The notes under the pieces: model-generated
Databases searched by the model: none
Told to the model about the DNA's origin: nothing
The model's input: only the letters and a program-made list of their open reading frames with translations
Made by a program: the position numbers and the translations under genes
Shown: piece by piece, positions 18,199 through 27,530 of the stretch
How the letters are laid out: each line of letters opens with the position of its first letter
Position numbering within the stretch: the first letter of the stretch is position 1
Assembly: GCF_016704835.1 (NCBI RefSeq)
Contig: NZ_JADIZJ010000006.1
Location: 248,001 to 312,000, forward strand
From: Sphingopyxis sp.
GTDB lineage: Bacteria > Pseudomonadota > Alphaproteobacteria > Sphingomonadales > Sphingomonadaceae
Reading direction: 5' to 3'
DNA: 64,000 nt

Positions 18199-19782
18199 CT
18201 AGTTGAGCTTGCGCCCGAGCGCCGAAGATGCTGGACGCGACATAGCGGTCGACGACCCGCCGTCGAGGGCGGCGGCTCCATCAGGCGCTGGGTCGGGCAT
18301 GCGGCCCAGCGACGACATTTGGGGCCGCGACGATATCGATGGGTCGGTCATCGCATTGTCGACGCTCGCCATGGTCGGTCGGCCCAGCGCCGACATTCCT
18401 GGGCGTTCGATGGGGTCGGCTCCGCAGCAGCGGCCATCGAGAATCGCCTTCGCGTCGAGCTGACCGGTCGCTGCCAGCAAACTGGCGCGCGCGACAAATT
18501 CATTGCGGTGCGCGCGCTCCAGCGTGACGCGCGCGGTCAGCAGCTCATTCTGCGCGTTCAGCACGTCGGTAAGCGTGCGGTTGCCGCCGACGGCCTCTTT
18601 CTTGATCCCTTCGGCCGCCTCCTGGGTTGCCGCCACCGCCGTCTCGGCGGCCACGATCGTGCTTTTCGCCGATTGCCAGCGCGTCCAGGCGCTCGCCACC
18701 TCCTCGGCCACCGTGCGCACTGCCATGTCGGTCTGCGACAGGCGTTGATCGCGGACGGCGCGCGCGCGGCGAACCTCGGCATGGTCGCGCGGCAGGAAAA
18801 TCGGCACGCGCAGTTCCAGCCCGTAATAAAGTGACGAGCGGTCGTCGGGATATTTGCCCGTGAACGTATTGGTCGCGCCGCCGGTCAGATAGTCATAGCC
18901 GCTGACCGCATCGAGTTGCGGGAGCAAGGCACCGGTCGCAAAGCGGACGCCCGACTTGCCGGCTTGGGCATTGAGCCGCGCGGCGCGGAGCCGCGGTGCG
19001 GCGTCTTGGGCGATCTTTTGCGCAGCGGCGAGCGACGCCGGAACCGCCGCGAGCGGCGGTAGCGGCGGCACCATCGTCCCCGACTGGCCGCTGACATTGC
19101 GAAACCGGTGGCCGTTGACGCCCAGTTCTTCGGTCGCGGCGAGCACCCCGGCTTGCGAGGTCGCGAGTCGCGCGCGTGCCAGCTCTTCGTCAGTGCGCGT
19201 GGCTTCGCCGAACTCGAGGCGGCGCGATGTCGCGCGCAGTTGCTCGCCGATCGCCTCGCTCTGCGCCTGTGAATATTGCAGGATCTTGCGATTGAGATGG
19301 ACGTCGGCGGCGCTGCTCAGCAGTTCCAGCAATATGTCCGAAGTGATCGCGTCGAGCCCTGCGCTGGTCGCCTCGAGTTCGGCCTTGGCGATCTTGACCC
19401 CATTGTAGGTCCGGTCGCCGTCATAGAAGCGCAGCCTTGCCTCGATCCCTGCCTGACCGGCGGTATAGCGCGCATCGTTCGTGCTGCTGCCATTCTTGAT
19501 GTCGATCTCGCGGCGCTGGACGGTGCCATTTGCCTCGATCGTCGGCAGAAAGCTGGCTTCGGCAGCCTGCAGCCGTGCCGCGGCGACTCGCACCTGATGG
19601 CGCTGCGCCGCAATGTCGGGGCTGGAGATGACGACCTGACGAGCGAGTGCTGCCATCGTGCTCGACGGTGCGACGGCGGGCGACGCCGATTGCGCCAACA
19701 GCGGAGTCGCGGCGATTGCCAACGTCGCAACGGCGGCGGGCGCGCTCAGAGCGCTCGCCCAAAAAGTCCATGATTTCCGCAC
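18199..19782 (-). CDS. TolC-family outer membrane protein of second T1SS
   Basis: 527 residues with a signal peptide (about 1-30), two OEP repeats with long helical stretches, and the T1SS-like wording GGNRTLTDVLNAQNELL near residue 400. A C-terminal extension of about 80 residues carries repeated MSxLGRxxx units (GMSALGRPTM, QMSSLGRMPD, ASSALGRKLN), which is unusual for TolC. It is transcribed toward the RTX gene and away from the PrtD/PrtE operon, and probably supplies their outer membrane exit. Confidence 0.9.
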   Translation of the reverse strand: MRKSWTFWASALSAPAAVATLAIAATPLLAQSASPAVAPSSTMAALARQVVISSPDIAAQRHQVRVAAARLQAAEASFLPTIEANGTVQRREIDIKNGSSTNDARYTAGQAGIEARLRFYDGDRTYNGVKIAKAELEATSAGLDAITSDILLELLSSAADVHLNRKILQYSQAQSEAIGEQLRATSRRLEFGEATRTDEELARARLATSQAGVLAATEELGVNGHRFRNVSGQSGTMVPPLPPLAAVPASLAAAQKIAQDAAPRLRAARLNAQAGKSGVRFATGALLPQLDAVSGYDYLTGGATNTFTGKYPDDRSSLYYGLELRVPIFLPRDHAEVRRARAVRDQRLSQTDMAVRTVAEEVASAWTRWQSAKSTIVAAETAVAATQEAAEGIKKEAVGGNRTLTDVLNAQNELLTARVTLERAHRNEFVARASLLAATGQLDAKAILDGRCCGADPIERPGMSALGRPTMASVDNAMTDPSISSRPQMSSLGRMPDPAPDGAAALDGGSSTAMSRPASSALGRKLN

Positions 19783-20147
19783 GTCACCCCTCCTGAATCA
19801 TCCTAGATTCGAGTGCCGACCCCTCATTCTCTTGTGCACAAAGGGTAATGCGCGGCGGTGCAGGACGAAACTACCCTAACGGATATGTCCGAGGGGATAA
19901 TAGACTCGATCCGCCGAATCGAAATAGACAATGGCTGTCGTTTGCAGCCGTCACGGCAGACGACGCTATCGAGAGATTCGCATCAATCGACAGCCAACGC
20001 CGGGTAGAAAATGCTTCAGGCAACCCCGGTGGGCGCGCGCGTTCTGGACCGTACTCAGAGCATCGCGCCAGACATCATGGTCGCGCGTGAATCCCCTGTG
20101 GCGAGCTTTTGGCATCGCTCCGGGAACGATGATTTTTGGGGGCCATA
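19783..20147. promoter_or_regulatory. Divergent promoter region, tolC2 / LuxR regulator
   Basis: The 365 bases between the divergent tolC-like and regulator genes must hold both promoters. An inverted pair AGGGTA (19843-19848) and TACCCT (19873-19878) could be an operator. I cannot identify core promoter elements with confidence. Confidence 0.35.
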
Positions 20148-21389
20148 ATGTCAGCGACCATGGAATTTTCGACGCATTATGCAGAAGCAGTTCGCGACGA
20201 CACTCCGCTGTTCGAGGGGGGTGGGTTCGAGCCGCATGACGTCATGGCGGACCAGGCGCGGTCGGCCGATGTTGCGGCGGATACGCGGCGGCTTTGGCAC
20301 GACTATCTGGCGCAGTTCGATATCGCATCCGCCATGCTCACCGTTACGCTTCCGGGGCCGGGTCCACAGCGTCACGCCTTTCTGATTGGTTTCGATAACA
20401 TACGCGAAGATGCAGCGGCGACGCGGCGCCTGATGGCGATGATGGAGGATGTCTGGGCGCGGATCGGCGAACAGCCGGTGCATCATTTTCAGTTTTCCGG
20501 AGCCTTGTTCGGCGTGGCGCCAAAATCTGCCGACGCCGATCCAAATTCTGCCGACGCTGATCCTGCCGCCGCTGACGCAGCCGGTACTGATGCTCAGCTC
20601 TATAGCGGTATCGCCATCCAGATGAAGCGCGAGGGCAAGGCCATTCGTGCGCTGTTTTTCCGCCCGAATGGCAACGCGCAGTTCAGTGATCGCGATGCCG
20701 CCTCGTTGCAGCTGATCGCACCATTGCTCGCCGAGTCGGCGACCGGTGTGGCGCAGTTAGCGCGCCAGTCGCAGCGTTCGTCAATGCTCGAAGGGATGTT
20801 TGATCGGGTGTCGCTGGCGACGGCCTTGCTGTCAGCTGAGGGCCAGCCGTTGTTTCTCAACAGCGCAGCGACGGGTCTGGTTGAGCAACGCAAATGGCTG
20901 CTCCGCGCTGCCGATGGAACGATCGTGGCGGCTAACCCGGCGCAGGCGAAACAGCTGCGCGAGAGTATCCGGCGCGCCGCCACCGCGGCGCCCGACGCAC
21001 CGGTCGAGGATGTTTTTCGGCTCGATTGCCGCGACGGCGAATGGCGACTGGCTTATGTCATTTCGGCCAAGTCGCGCACCGGCGACAGCATGACGCGCTG
21101 CGCGATGGTGATCATCATGGGGCCGGGCAAGGTCGATGCTCCGACCTCACTGCTCGAAGCGCTTGGGCTGCTGCCCTCCGAACAGCGTTTCCTGGGCCAT
21201 TTCCTCAAATCGAGCAGCCTGTGCAACGCGGCCGAAGGGTGCGGCCTGTCGGAAGAGACCGCGCGGACCTATCTCAAGCGCGTGCGCGCAAAGCTGGGAG
21301 TCCACCGCCAGATGGAACTTGCCGGCTTGATCTCGGGGCTGGTGCTGCCGCTGCACGCCGCCGATAGCCCCGCATACCTGGAACGATAG
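20148..21389 (+). CDS. LuxR-type HTH transcriptional regulator
   Basis: From ATG 20148 (G-rich stretch just upstream) the protein has 413 residues. The C-terminal about 65 residues form a LuxR-type helix-turn-helix (LLPSEQRFLGHFLKSSSLCNAAEGCGLSEETARTYLKRV is its span at about 340-380). The N-terminal two thirds resemble a PAS/GAF-like sensor seen in sphingomonad LuxR regulators, but no ligand can be named. A small repeat PxSADADP occurs at about 130-145. It ends two bases before the PrtD-type gene, so it is probably co-transcribed with the secretion genes and may control them or the divergent tolC/RTX unit. Confidence 0.85.
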   Translation: MSATMEFSTHYAEAVRDDTPLFEGGGFEPHDVMADQARSADVAADTRRLWHDYLAQFDIASAMLTVTLPGPGPQRHAFLIGFDNIREDAAATRRLMAMMEDVWARIGEQPVHHFQFSGALFGVAPKSADADPNSADADPAAADAAGTDAQLYSGIAIQMKREGKAIRALFFRPNGNAQFSDRDAASLQLIAPLLAESATGVAQLARQSQRSSMLEGMFDRVSLATALLSAEGQPLFLNSAATGLVEQRKWLLRAADGTIVAANPAQAKQLRESIRRAATAAPDAPVEDVFRLDCRDGEWRLAYVISAKSRTGDSMTRCAMVIIMGPGKVDAPTSLLEALGLLPSEQRFLGHFLKSSSLCNAAEGCGLSEETARTYLKRVRAKLGVHRQMELAGLISGLVLPLHAADSPAYLER

Positions 21390-21391
21390 GT

Positions 21392-23188
21392 ATGGCCTGG
21401 AACCCTCTGACGCTTGGGCGGGCGTCTGCCAGTTCAGACAATCTGCTCAAAAGCCTGCTGATCCCGCAAAAGCCCATCGCGGTCCGGCTGATCCTGTTTT
21501 CGGCGATCACCAATATGGCAGCGCTCGCCATGTCGCTGTTCATGATGCAGGTTTTTGACCGCGTCCTGACCAGCCAGAGCAAGGACACCCTGTTCTTTCT
21601 GGCACTGGCGATCACGCTGGTGATCGGACTCGGCTCGATCCTCGACGGCATCCGGCAACAGGTTGCCAATCGCGTCGGCACCTGGATGGCGCAGCAATTG
21701 GGACCGACGCTGCTGCTGCGCTCACTCGAACAGCGACTGATCGCGCCGAACGTCCGGCTCGAGGCGCTGCGCGAAATGACGCAGGTCAAAAATTTCATCT
21801 CGACCCCGACGGTGTTCAGCGTCGTCGACATGCTGTGGGTGCCGTTCTACCTGCTGATCGTGTTCATGCTGCACCCGGTTTTCGGAGTGATCTCGACGGT
21901 CGGCGCTGCGACGCTGTTCGGCCTGACCTGGTACAATGAACGGATCACGCGCAATGCGATCCGCGAGACGCAGTCGCTAGCCACGAGCAACATGCAATAT
22001 GCCGAATCGCTGGTTCGCAACAGCGAAGTGATCGACGCGATGGGAATGGGCAAGGACACCGTCGCGCACTGGCGCGACCGTTATGTCGCCGAAACCGAAG
22101 CGGTCGACGGGACGCAGTTTCAATCGAGCAAGATCCTCGCCTGGATGAAATTCGTCCGCAATCTGGTCCAGGTCGCTGTGCTGGGGATCGGGGCATTGCT
22201 GGTGCTCGATCAACAGCTGACCGGCGGCGCGATGATCGCCGGATCGATCCTCATCGCCCGCCTGCTTGCGCCGATCGAGGCGGCGATGAGCTATTGGAAA
22301 CAATTTGTGCTGGCGCGCGCAAGCCTGCAACGCCTGTCGCGGTTTTGCGACCAGCCGACCCCGCGACCATCGCAGATGGCACTGCCGAAACCTTCGGGCA
22401 GTATGGCGATCGAAAACCTGACCTATGCGGCGCCCGGCATGAAGGGCGCGATTTTGAAGAATGTCAGCTTTGCGATCGCGCCGGGGACGTCGCTAGCTAT
22501 CGTCGGACCGTCGGCATCGGGCAAGACCACTTTGTCGCGACTGCTCGTCGGGGTGCTGAAGCCGCTTTCGGGGCATGTGCGGCTCGACGGCGCCGACACC
22601 TTTGACTGGATGCGCAGCGATTTCGGGCCGAACGTCGGTTATCTGCCGCAAGACGTCGAACTGCTGCCCGGATCAATCCGTGAGAATATCGGTCGGTTCC
22701 GGCCTGACGCGCGCGACGCCGATGTGATCGCGGCGGCGAAACTGGCCGATTGCCACGAGATGATCCTGCACCTCGACGGCGGCTATGATTGCGTGCTCAC
22801 CGACGGGGGGCACCAGCTGTCGGGCGGTCAACGCCAGCGGATCGGGCTCGCGCGTGCGCTGTTCGGGCTGCCGCCGCTGGTGGTGCTCGACGAACCCAAC
22901 GCCAGCCTCGACGCGCGCGGCGATGCCGCGCTGCTGGCGACGATCAAGAAGCTCAAGGCATTGCACATGACGACAATCATCGTCTCGCACCGCGCCAACC
23001 TGCTCGAACTGGCCGACAAGATCCTGCTGATGATGGATGGTCAGGTTGCCAAATTCGGCGACGCCCGCACCGTCGTCGACGAAATGGCGGGACGAAAGCG
23101 TGCGATTCCGACGGGCGAGGGAGCGCCGCAGGGCGATCCCGCAAAATCCAATCCGGCGATGTTCAAGCAAGGGGGAATGGAAGCATGA
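21392..23188 (+). CDS. T1SS permease/ATPase, PrtD type
   Basis: 598 residues. A six-helix ABC membrane domain (about 25-310) is followed by the ATPase domain with Walker A GPSASGKTT near 371, signature LSGGQRQR near 476, Walker B VVLDEP near 497 and the switch region VSHR. There is no C39-like N-terminal domain, unlike the LapB-type protein at 1429-3615, so this belongs to the protease/lipase/S-layer exporter class. It should energise export of the RTX protein encoded nearby. Its stop overlaps the adaptor start (ATGA at 23185). Confidence 0.93.
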   Translation: MAWNPLTLGRASASSDNLLKSLLIPQKPIAVRLILFSAITNMAALAMSLFMMQVFDRVLTSQSKDTLFFLALAITLVIGLGSILDGIRQQVANRVGTWMAQQLGPTLLLRSLEQRLIAPNVRLEALREMTQVKNFISTPTVFSVVDMLWVPFYLLIVFMLHPVFGVISTVGAATLFGLTWYNERITRNAIRETQSLATSNMQYAESLVRNSEVIDAMGMGKDTVAHWRDRYVAETEAVDGTQFQSSKILAWMKFVRNLVQVAVLGIGALLVLDQQLTGGAMIAGSILIARLLAPIEAAMSYWKQFVLARASLQRLSRFCDQPTPRPSQMALPKPSGSMAIENLTYAAPGMKGAILKNVSFAIAPGTSLAIVGPSASGKTTLSRLLVGVLKPLSGHVRLDGADTFDWMRSDFGPNVGYLPQDVELLPGSIRENIGRFRPDARDADVIAAAKLADCHEMILHLDGGYDCVLTDGGHQLSGGQRQRIGLARALFGLPPLVVLDEPNASLDARGDAALLATIKKLKALHMTTIIVSHRANLLELADKILLMMDGQVAKFGDARTVVDEMAGRKRAIPTGEGAPQGDPAKSNPAMFKQGGMEA

Positions 23189-24549
23189 ACATTCCCTTTC
23201 GCCTTGGCGCCGACGGCGACCCGGTGCGCCTCGCGCTGCCGTCACCCGATTACGATGTGGCGGGTCCGCGGGTGAAGGGTTCGATGCGGCTCGCGCTTGC
23301 GTCCATCGGCCTGTTCGTGCTCGCCTTCGCGATCTGGAGCTGGGCGGCGCCGCTGAATAGTGCGGCGATCGCGAGCGGGTTTCTGGAGGCAGAGGGTGGC
23401 GGTCGGCGCACGGTCCAGCATCTGGAGGGCGGGATCGTCCGGCAGTTTCTGGTCAAGGAAGGGCAGGAGGTGCGCGCCGGCGAGCCGCTCATACTGTTCG
23501 ATGCGACCCAGAATGATGCGTCCGATGCCGCCTTGCGTTCGAGCTTTTTCGGCCTGTTGGCGCAGGACGCGCGGCTGACCGCCGAACGGCTCGGCCTCCC
23601 GACCGTAAATTATCCGGCCGAGTTGCTGGCCGCAGCCAGCGACCCGGAGGTCAAGGAGATTATCGCTGCGTCGAACGCCGAATTTGCCTCGCGGCGACGC
23701 GGCCTGTCGGAACAGGCACAGATCCTGTCGCAGCGGATCGGTCAGTCGAACGCTGACATCAGAAGTTCCGGCGCCCAGATCGCGGCGCTGGCCGATCAGG
23801 CGAAGCTTCTCGACGACGAACAAATGGGCGTGGACATGCTGGTCGATGAGGGGCTGGAGCGCAAATCGCGGCTGCTCGCGCTGCAACGGCAAAAGGCGCT
23901 CGTCGATGGCGAGCGCGGTAAGCTGACCAACAACCTCGATCGGCTCCGCGACACGATCGGTGAGACGCGTGCCCAGATGGTTTCGCTGCGCGGGCAAATG
24001 GTGCTCGAGGCGGCAGGCCAGCAGCGCCAGGTTCAATTGCAGATCGCCGAGGCGCGCGAAAAACTGAAGGTCAGCGGTGATATTCGTGCTCGGCAACAGG
24101 TGATCGCGCCGGTCGCCGGCCGTGTGGCCAATCTGCGACTGATCACCCCCGGCGGCGTCATCGGGGCGGGGCAGCCAATCCTCGACATTGTGCCGACGTC
24201 GGAGAAAATTGTCGTGTCGGCGCGCCTGCGGCCAATCGACATCGACATGGTCCACCGCGGGCTGAAGGCGGAAATCAAGCTCACCCCATATAAGGCGCGC
24301 GTGATCCCGAATCTGCTCGGCACCGTCAAGGAAGTCAGCCCCGACGCGATCTATGACAAGGACGCGCAGCAGATCTATTACAAGGTGATCGTCGAGATAT
24401 CGGCCGCGCAGCTTAAAAAATATCCCGATGTCCAGTTGATGTCGGGAATGCCTGCCGAAGTCTATATCGACCTGGGATCGAGTTCGCTGATGCAATATCT
24501 GTTCCAGCCGATGATCGACAGTTTCAATCGGTCCTTCCGGGAAGGATAA
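23185..24549 (+). CDS. HlyD/PrtE-family T1SS periplasmic adaptor
   Basis: 454 residues from ATG 23185, which overlaps the ABC stop by four bases. An in-frame extension further upstream runs through the ABC gene and is rejected. There is one membrane segment (about 33-53), a lipoyl half-motif, a long coiled coil (about 150-290), and the returning beta domain with family signature wording VSPDAIYDKDAQQIYYKVIV near residue 385. It bridges the PrtD-like ATPase and the TolC channel in the periplasm. Confidence 0.93.
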   Translation: MNIPFRLGADGDPVRLALPSPDYDVAGPRVKGSMRLALASIGLFVLAFAIWSWAAPLNSAAIASGFLEAEGGGRRTVQHLEGGIVRQFLVKEGQEVRAGEPLILFDATQNDASDAALRSSFFGLLAQDARLTAERLGLPTVNYPAELLAAASDPEVKEIIAASNAEFASRRRGLSEQAQILSQRIGQSNADIRSSGAQIAALADQAKLLDDEQMGVDMLVDEGLERKSRLLALQRQKALVDGERGKLTNNLDRLRDTIGETRAQMVSLRGQMVLEAAGQQRQVQLQIAEAREKLKVSGDIRARQQVIAPVAGRVANLRLITPGGVIGAGQPILDIVPTSEKIVVSARLRPIDIDMVHRGLKAEIKLTPYKARVIPNLLGTVKEVSPDAIYDKDAQQIYYKVIVEISAAQLKKYPDVQLMSGMPAEVYIDLGSSSLMQYLFQPMIDSFNRSFREG

Positions 24550-24610
24550 CCCCGACGCGGCTTTGGCAAAGGTGTGAGCTGGGGACCAGCCAGCAAAGAG
24601 GGGGAAGAGG

Positions 24611-26853
24611 TTGGCGGGATACGGAATATTGTTCCGGGGCATTCATCAGGCGGTGCAGGGCACCGCGCTGGGTGTCGCGGTCATGTTCGGTATTGGCGAG
24701 ACGACGCCGCTGCATGCGCGCGAACCAGTGATCCTCCAGTCTTCGCCTCATCCGGCTCTTCGTCAGTCCACCGCGATGGCGCGGGTGCTGTTGCTGGCCG
24801 ACGGACAGCCGCTCCACCGCCGACCGCCGCTTATTGCGACGATGCCGCGAACGGCGGAGTCCAGCGATTTTGCTATGGCGGTGCCGATTGCGCCAGCGCT
24901 CGATGAAACAACATGGCTCGCCTCTCGTCCGATTGCCGAAGACGATCCCGGCCTGCGCGCGCCGTTTCGAGTCGATTGGGACGCACCAATCGCGCCGAAG
25001 ATAGTCGCCGCTAAGAATGCGGCCGCCGTAGAATTTTCCTCGCCCGCCACATCTGAACCCGTTGCGGCGCAAGCAGCAGCAGCGCCAGGGCTCTTCTCCG
25101 CGTTCGTCGCTGACGTATCCGCCGCACCTTGGCTGGAAGACAATAGCGCGCACCGCCAGGCGCTCATCGCCCGGGGCGCCGACGCGCGACACAGCGATGG
25201 ATGGGCTTGCCGCGACTGTCCTGGCGGCGTTGGAAAAGCGCGTGCAAGCAAGAGCCCGTCACCCCTGATACAGGCTGATAGCAGCGTTCGGAGCGCCAAG
25301 GCGACCAAGCACAGCCGCGCGTCGCGCGCGCCGGCGAAGTCGGTTCCAACGGGCCTGAAGCCGACCTTCACGACGCGTTTTCCGCCGACATCGCCCGCCA
25401 TCGCTTTCGACGCAGCCGCGCTGCCCGCCGACATGGTCCATCTGGCGTGCGTCGTTGCGGCCCAGAATCGCATCGGGCCGCCCTGTTTTGCGATCGGCGG
25501 GACCAAAGCCATGGGCCGGAAAGCAGCGCAGAGCATGCGCCGATTTCCTGCATTCGACGCCGATGTCTCGGCCGCCCCCTGGCTCGGCGATCCGGGCGCG
25601 CGCCGCGCAGCCCTGGGCGCGCGACCCGATGCATCAAAGCTGGGAATGGCGCCTGCCGATCGTGAAGATGAGGGCGAAAGCGAAGCGGATACGATAGCCG
25701 ACAGTGCCATGGGCATCGACGGCGCGGATGGCCAGGCCAGCGAAGCCGACTTGCTGTCGATCAAGACGCTGCCGCGCGGCGGCCTCGCCTTCTCGGGCGG
25801 CTATTCGTCGCTCGAAGGCCCGGTTGGAACGGTGAAGATCGCGCGGACCAATATCGGCGCGCCCGGGCGCGACATCACTGCGTCGGCGCGCTATTCCAAA
25901 ATCCAGCGGCAAGTGGAGTTCGGGGTCGCCGACGCCAATTTCATGGGCAGCAAGCTGTCGATAGCTCCGACCTTCTTCTATTCGCAATCGACCGCCGTCG
26001 GGTTCGATGAACAGGAAAAATCTTCGGTCTTCCGGCAAACCGCGCGCGGCGTGAATTTCTATCTCGGCAAACAGCTTCGCCGCGGGTTGCGCGTTGCGGC
26101 GAATTACCGATATTCGGATGAGGATTTCCTGATCCGACAAAAAATGCACAGTGCGATGTTGGCTTGCACGGCAGCCCCTTTTGCAACGCGCTTGGTCAGT
26201 CGACCAGTTCCGTGGTCAGCGTCTCGCTCAGCCTTGATCGCCGAGACAGTGCGGTTGACCCCAGGCGTGGGTTCCAGTTCCGCGTGACCCAGGACGTCGC
26301 CGGGCCTGGCGGCACGACCCGCTACCTGCGCACGCGTGTCGGTGGCACGTTCCATCACCGGCTCGGCGGCAGTCTGGACGTCTCGCTGGGCCTCGAGGGC
26401 GGACTGATGAAGCCGATTGGTGGCCGCGAAATTCCGCTGTTCGATCGCTTCTATATCGGCGGCAACAGCATGCGCGGCTTCGACCTGCGCGGCATCGGGC
26501 CAAAGGTCGTACCGCTGACCGCGCCGGCCGGACTGACGACAGCAGTTGGCGGCCGCGCCTATTATGTGGGGCGGCTCGAAATGTCGTTTCGGCTTGACGG
26601 CGCGATGGACAGGTTCGGCGTGTCGCCTAGCGTATTTGTTGATGCCGGTTCGGTTTTCGGTGCCGCAAAAGCCGAGCTTTTGCCAGGCGAGCGGCTGATC
26701 GGCAATTCGGCCAAGCCGCGGGTTGCGGTGGGCGTTGGCCTGTCGTTCAACGCCGGGCCCGGGAAACTGCGGTTTAATATCGCCCAACCCGTGGTGCGTC
26801 AGCAGGGCGATCGGGCTAAGAGCTTCTCGATCGCGCTGGGAACCGCCTTCTAA
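24611..26853 (+). pseudogene. Omp85/BamA-like outer membrane barrel, frameshifted, no POTRA seen
   Basis: The first frame (from TTG 24611, weakly supported by a GGGGGAAG stretch; 558 codons) reads into the barrel at about residue 390. It goes wrong near 26140, and the barrel continues in another frame to 26853 (last 229 codons). One extra A in the A6 run 26139-26144 gives a continuous reading LIRQKNAQCDVGLHGSPF. The C-terminal half shows Omp85 wording (GYSSLEGPVGTVKIARTNIG, FDRFYIGGNSMRGFDLRGIGP, terminal phenylalanine). The first about 380 residues are alanine-rich with two copies of a DVSAAPWLxD motif and no recognisable POTRA domain. It follows the PrtE-like gene by 61 bases. A role in secretion or surface display of the RTX protein is inference. 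Confidence 0.75.
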
Positions 26854-26916
26854 ACGCAGGCGACGCCGCCCGGATCAGGCTGACTGTGCAATGGCGGGAC
26901 TTGCAGAATTTTGCGT

Positions 26917-26937
26917 GTCCCCATCAGGGAATGGCAG
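26917..26937 (-). repeat. Dispersed intergenic repeat, copy 2
   Basis: This is the reverse complement of 15555-15575 over 21 bases. It lies between the Omp85 gene and the XRE regulator gene. Confidence 0.6.
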
Positions 26938-26997
26938 AAAACCGGGATTTCTTTCACATCTACATCCATCGTGGCGCGTTATTTGAGGGGGGCGTCA

Positions 26998-27102
26998 ATG
27001 GATAGCAATGTCATCGGCAAAATCGGCGTCACTTCAAGTCGTCAAGACCTCTGGGCACCTTCTGCTCGATCGTGCGCGCTTTGCGCGGTGCACCCGCAAT
27101 GA
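26998..27102 (+). CDS. Possible 34-codon leader coupled to XRE gene
   Basis: ATG 26998 is preceded by a strong GAGGGGGG ribosome site. The frame encodes 34 residues starting MDSNVIGKIG and stops with TGA at 27100-27102, overlapping the XRE start ATG at 27099 (ATGA). The product resembles nothing I know. It may be a leader peptide that brings ribosomes to the regulator start, or chance. Confidence 0.35.
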   Translation: MDSNVIGKIGVTSSRQDLWAPSARSCALCAVHPQ

Positions 27103-27515
27103 GCGCCTCTGCCCACCCCATTGAATATGAAATGATCGAGCCCTTGCCGACGCGGCTGCGCCGGTTTCGCGAGCAATGCGGCATTAGCCGGTCAGAGCTT
27201 GCGATGCGGACAGGCCTGAGCCGGCCGACAATCTGGGCGTGGGAGTCGGGCAAGACCCAGCCGCGCCTCAGCAACTTGCGCGTGCTCGCCAGCGTGCTTG
27301 GCATTTCGCAGATCGAACTCGTCGGCGGTCTCGAGGCTGCCGTCCCTGATGAGGAGGTCGATATGATGCTCTCGACGAACTGGGATCAAGGTGAGGTCCC
27401 GGCAGGCCTCGCCAATCCGCAGCGACTCAGCATCATGATCTATGCCGCGAAACTCAGCATCGCAGCCCTGGCTGGGATCAAGCCCCAGAATGTGAAGATT
27501 TCGATCGAACTTTGA
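27099..27515 (+). CDS. XRE-family HTH transcriptional regulator
   Basis: 138 residues from ATG 27099. An alternative GTG lies at 27072. Residues about 15-70 form a classical HTH_3 domain (RLRRFREQCGISRSELAMRT, SRPTIWAWESGKTQPR). The C-terminal half is short and unassigned and could be a dimerisation region. It ends 15 bases from the convergent oxygenase gene. No target is evident; the neighbouring RTX/secretion genes are candidates by position only. Confidence 0.85.
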   Translation: MSASAHPIEYEMIEPLPTRLRRFREQCGISRSELAMRTGLSRPTIWAWESGKTQPRLSNLRVLASVLGISQIELVGGLEAAVPDEEVDMMLSTNWDQGEVPAGLANPQRLSIMIYAAKLSIAALAGIKPQNVKISIEL

Positions 27516-27530
27516 ACCGCGCCGCAGTGG

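Noticed and set aside
22789..23184. N-terminal extension of the PrtE-like adaptor
   Set aside because: It overlaps the conserved end of the PrtD-like ATPase in another frame; the true start is ATG 23185 with an ATGA overlap.
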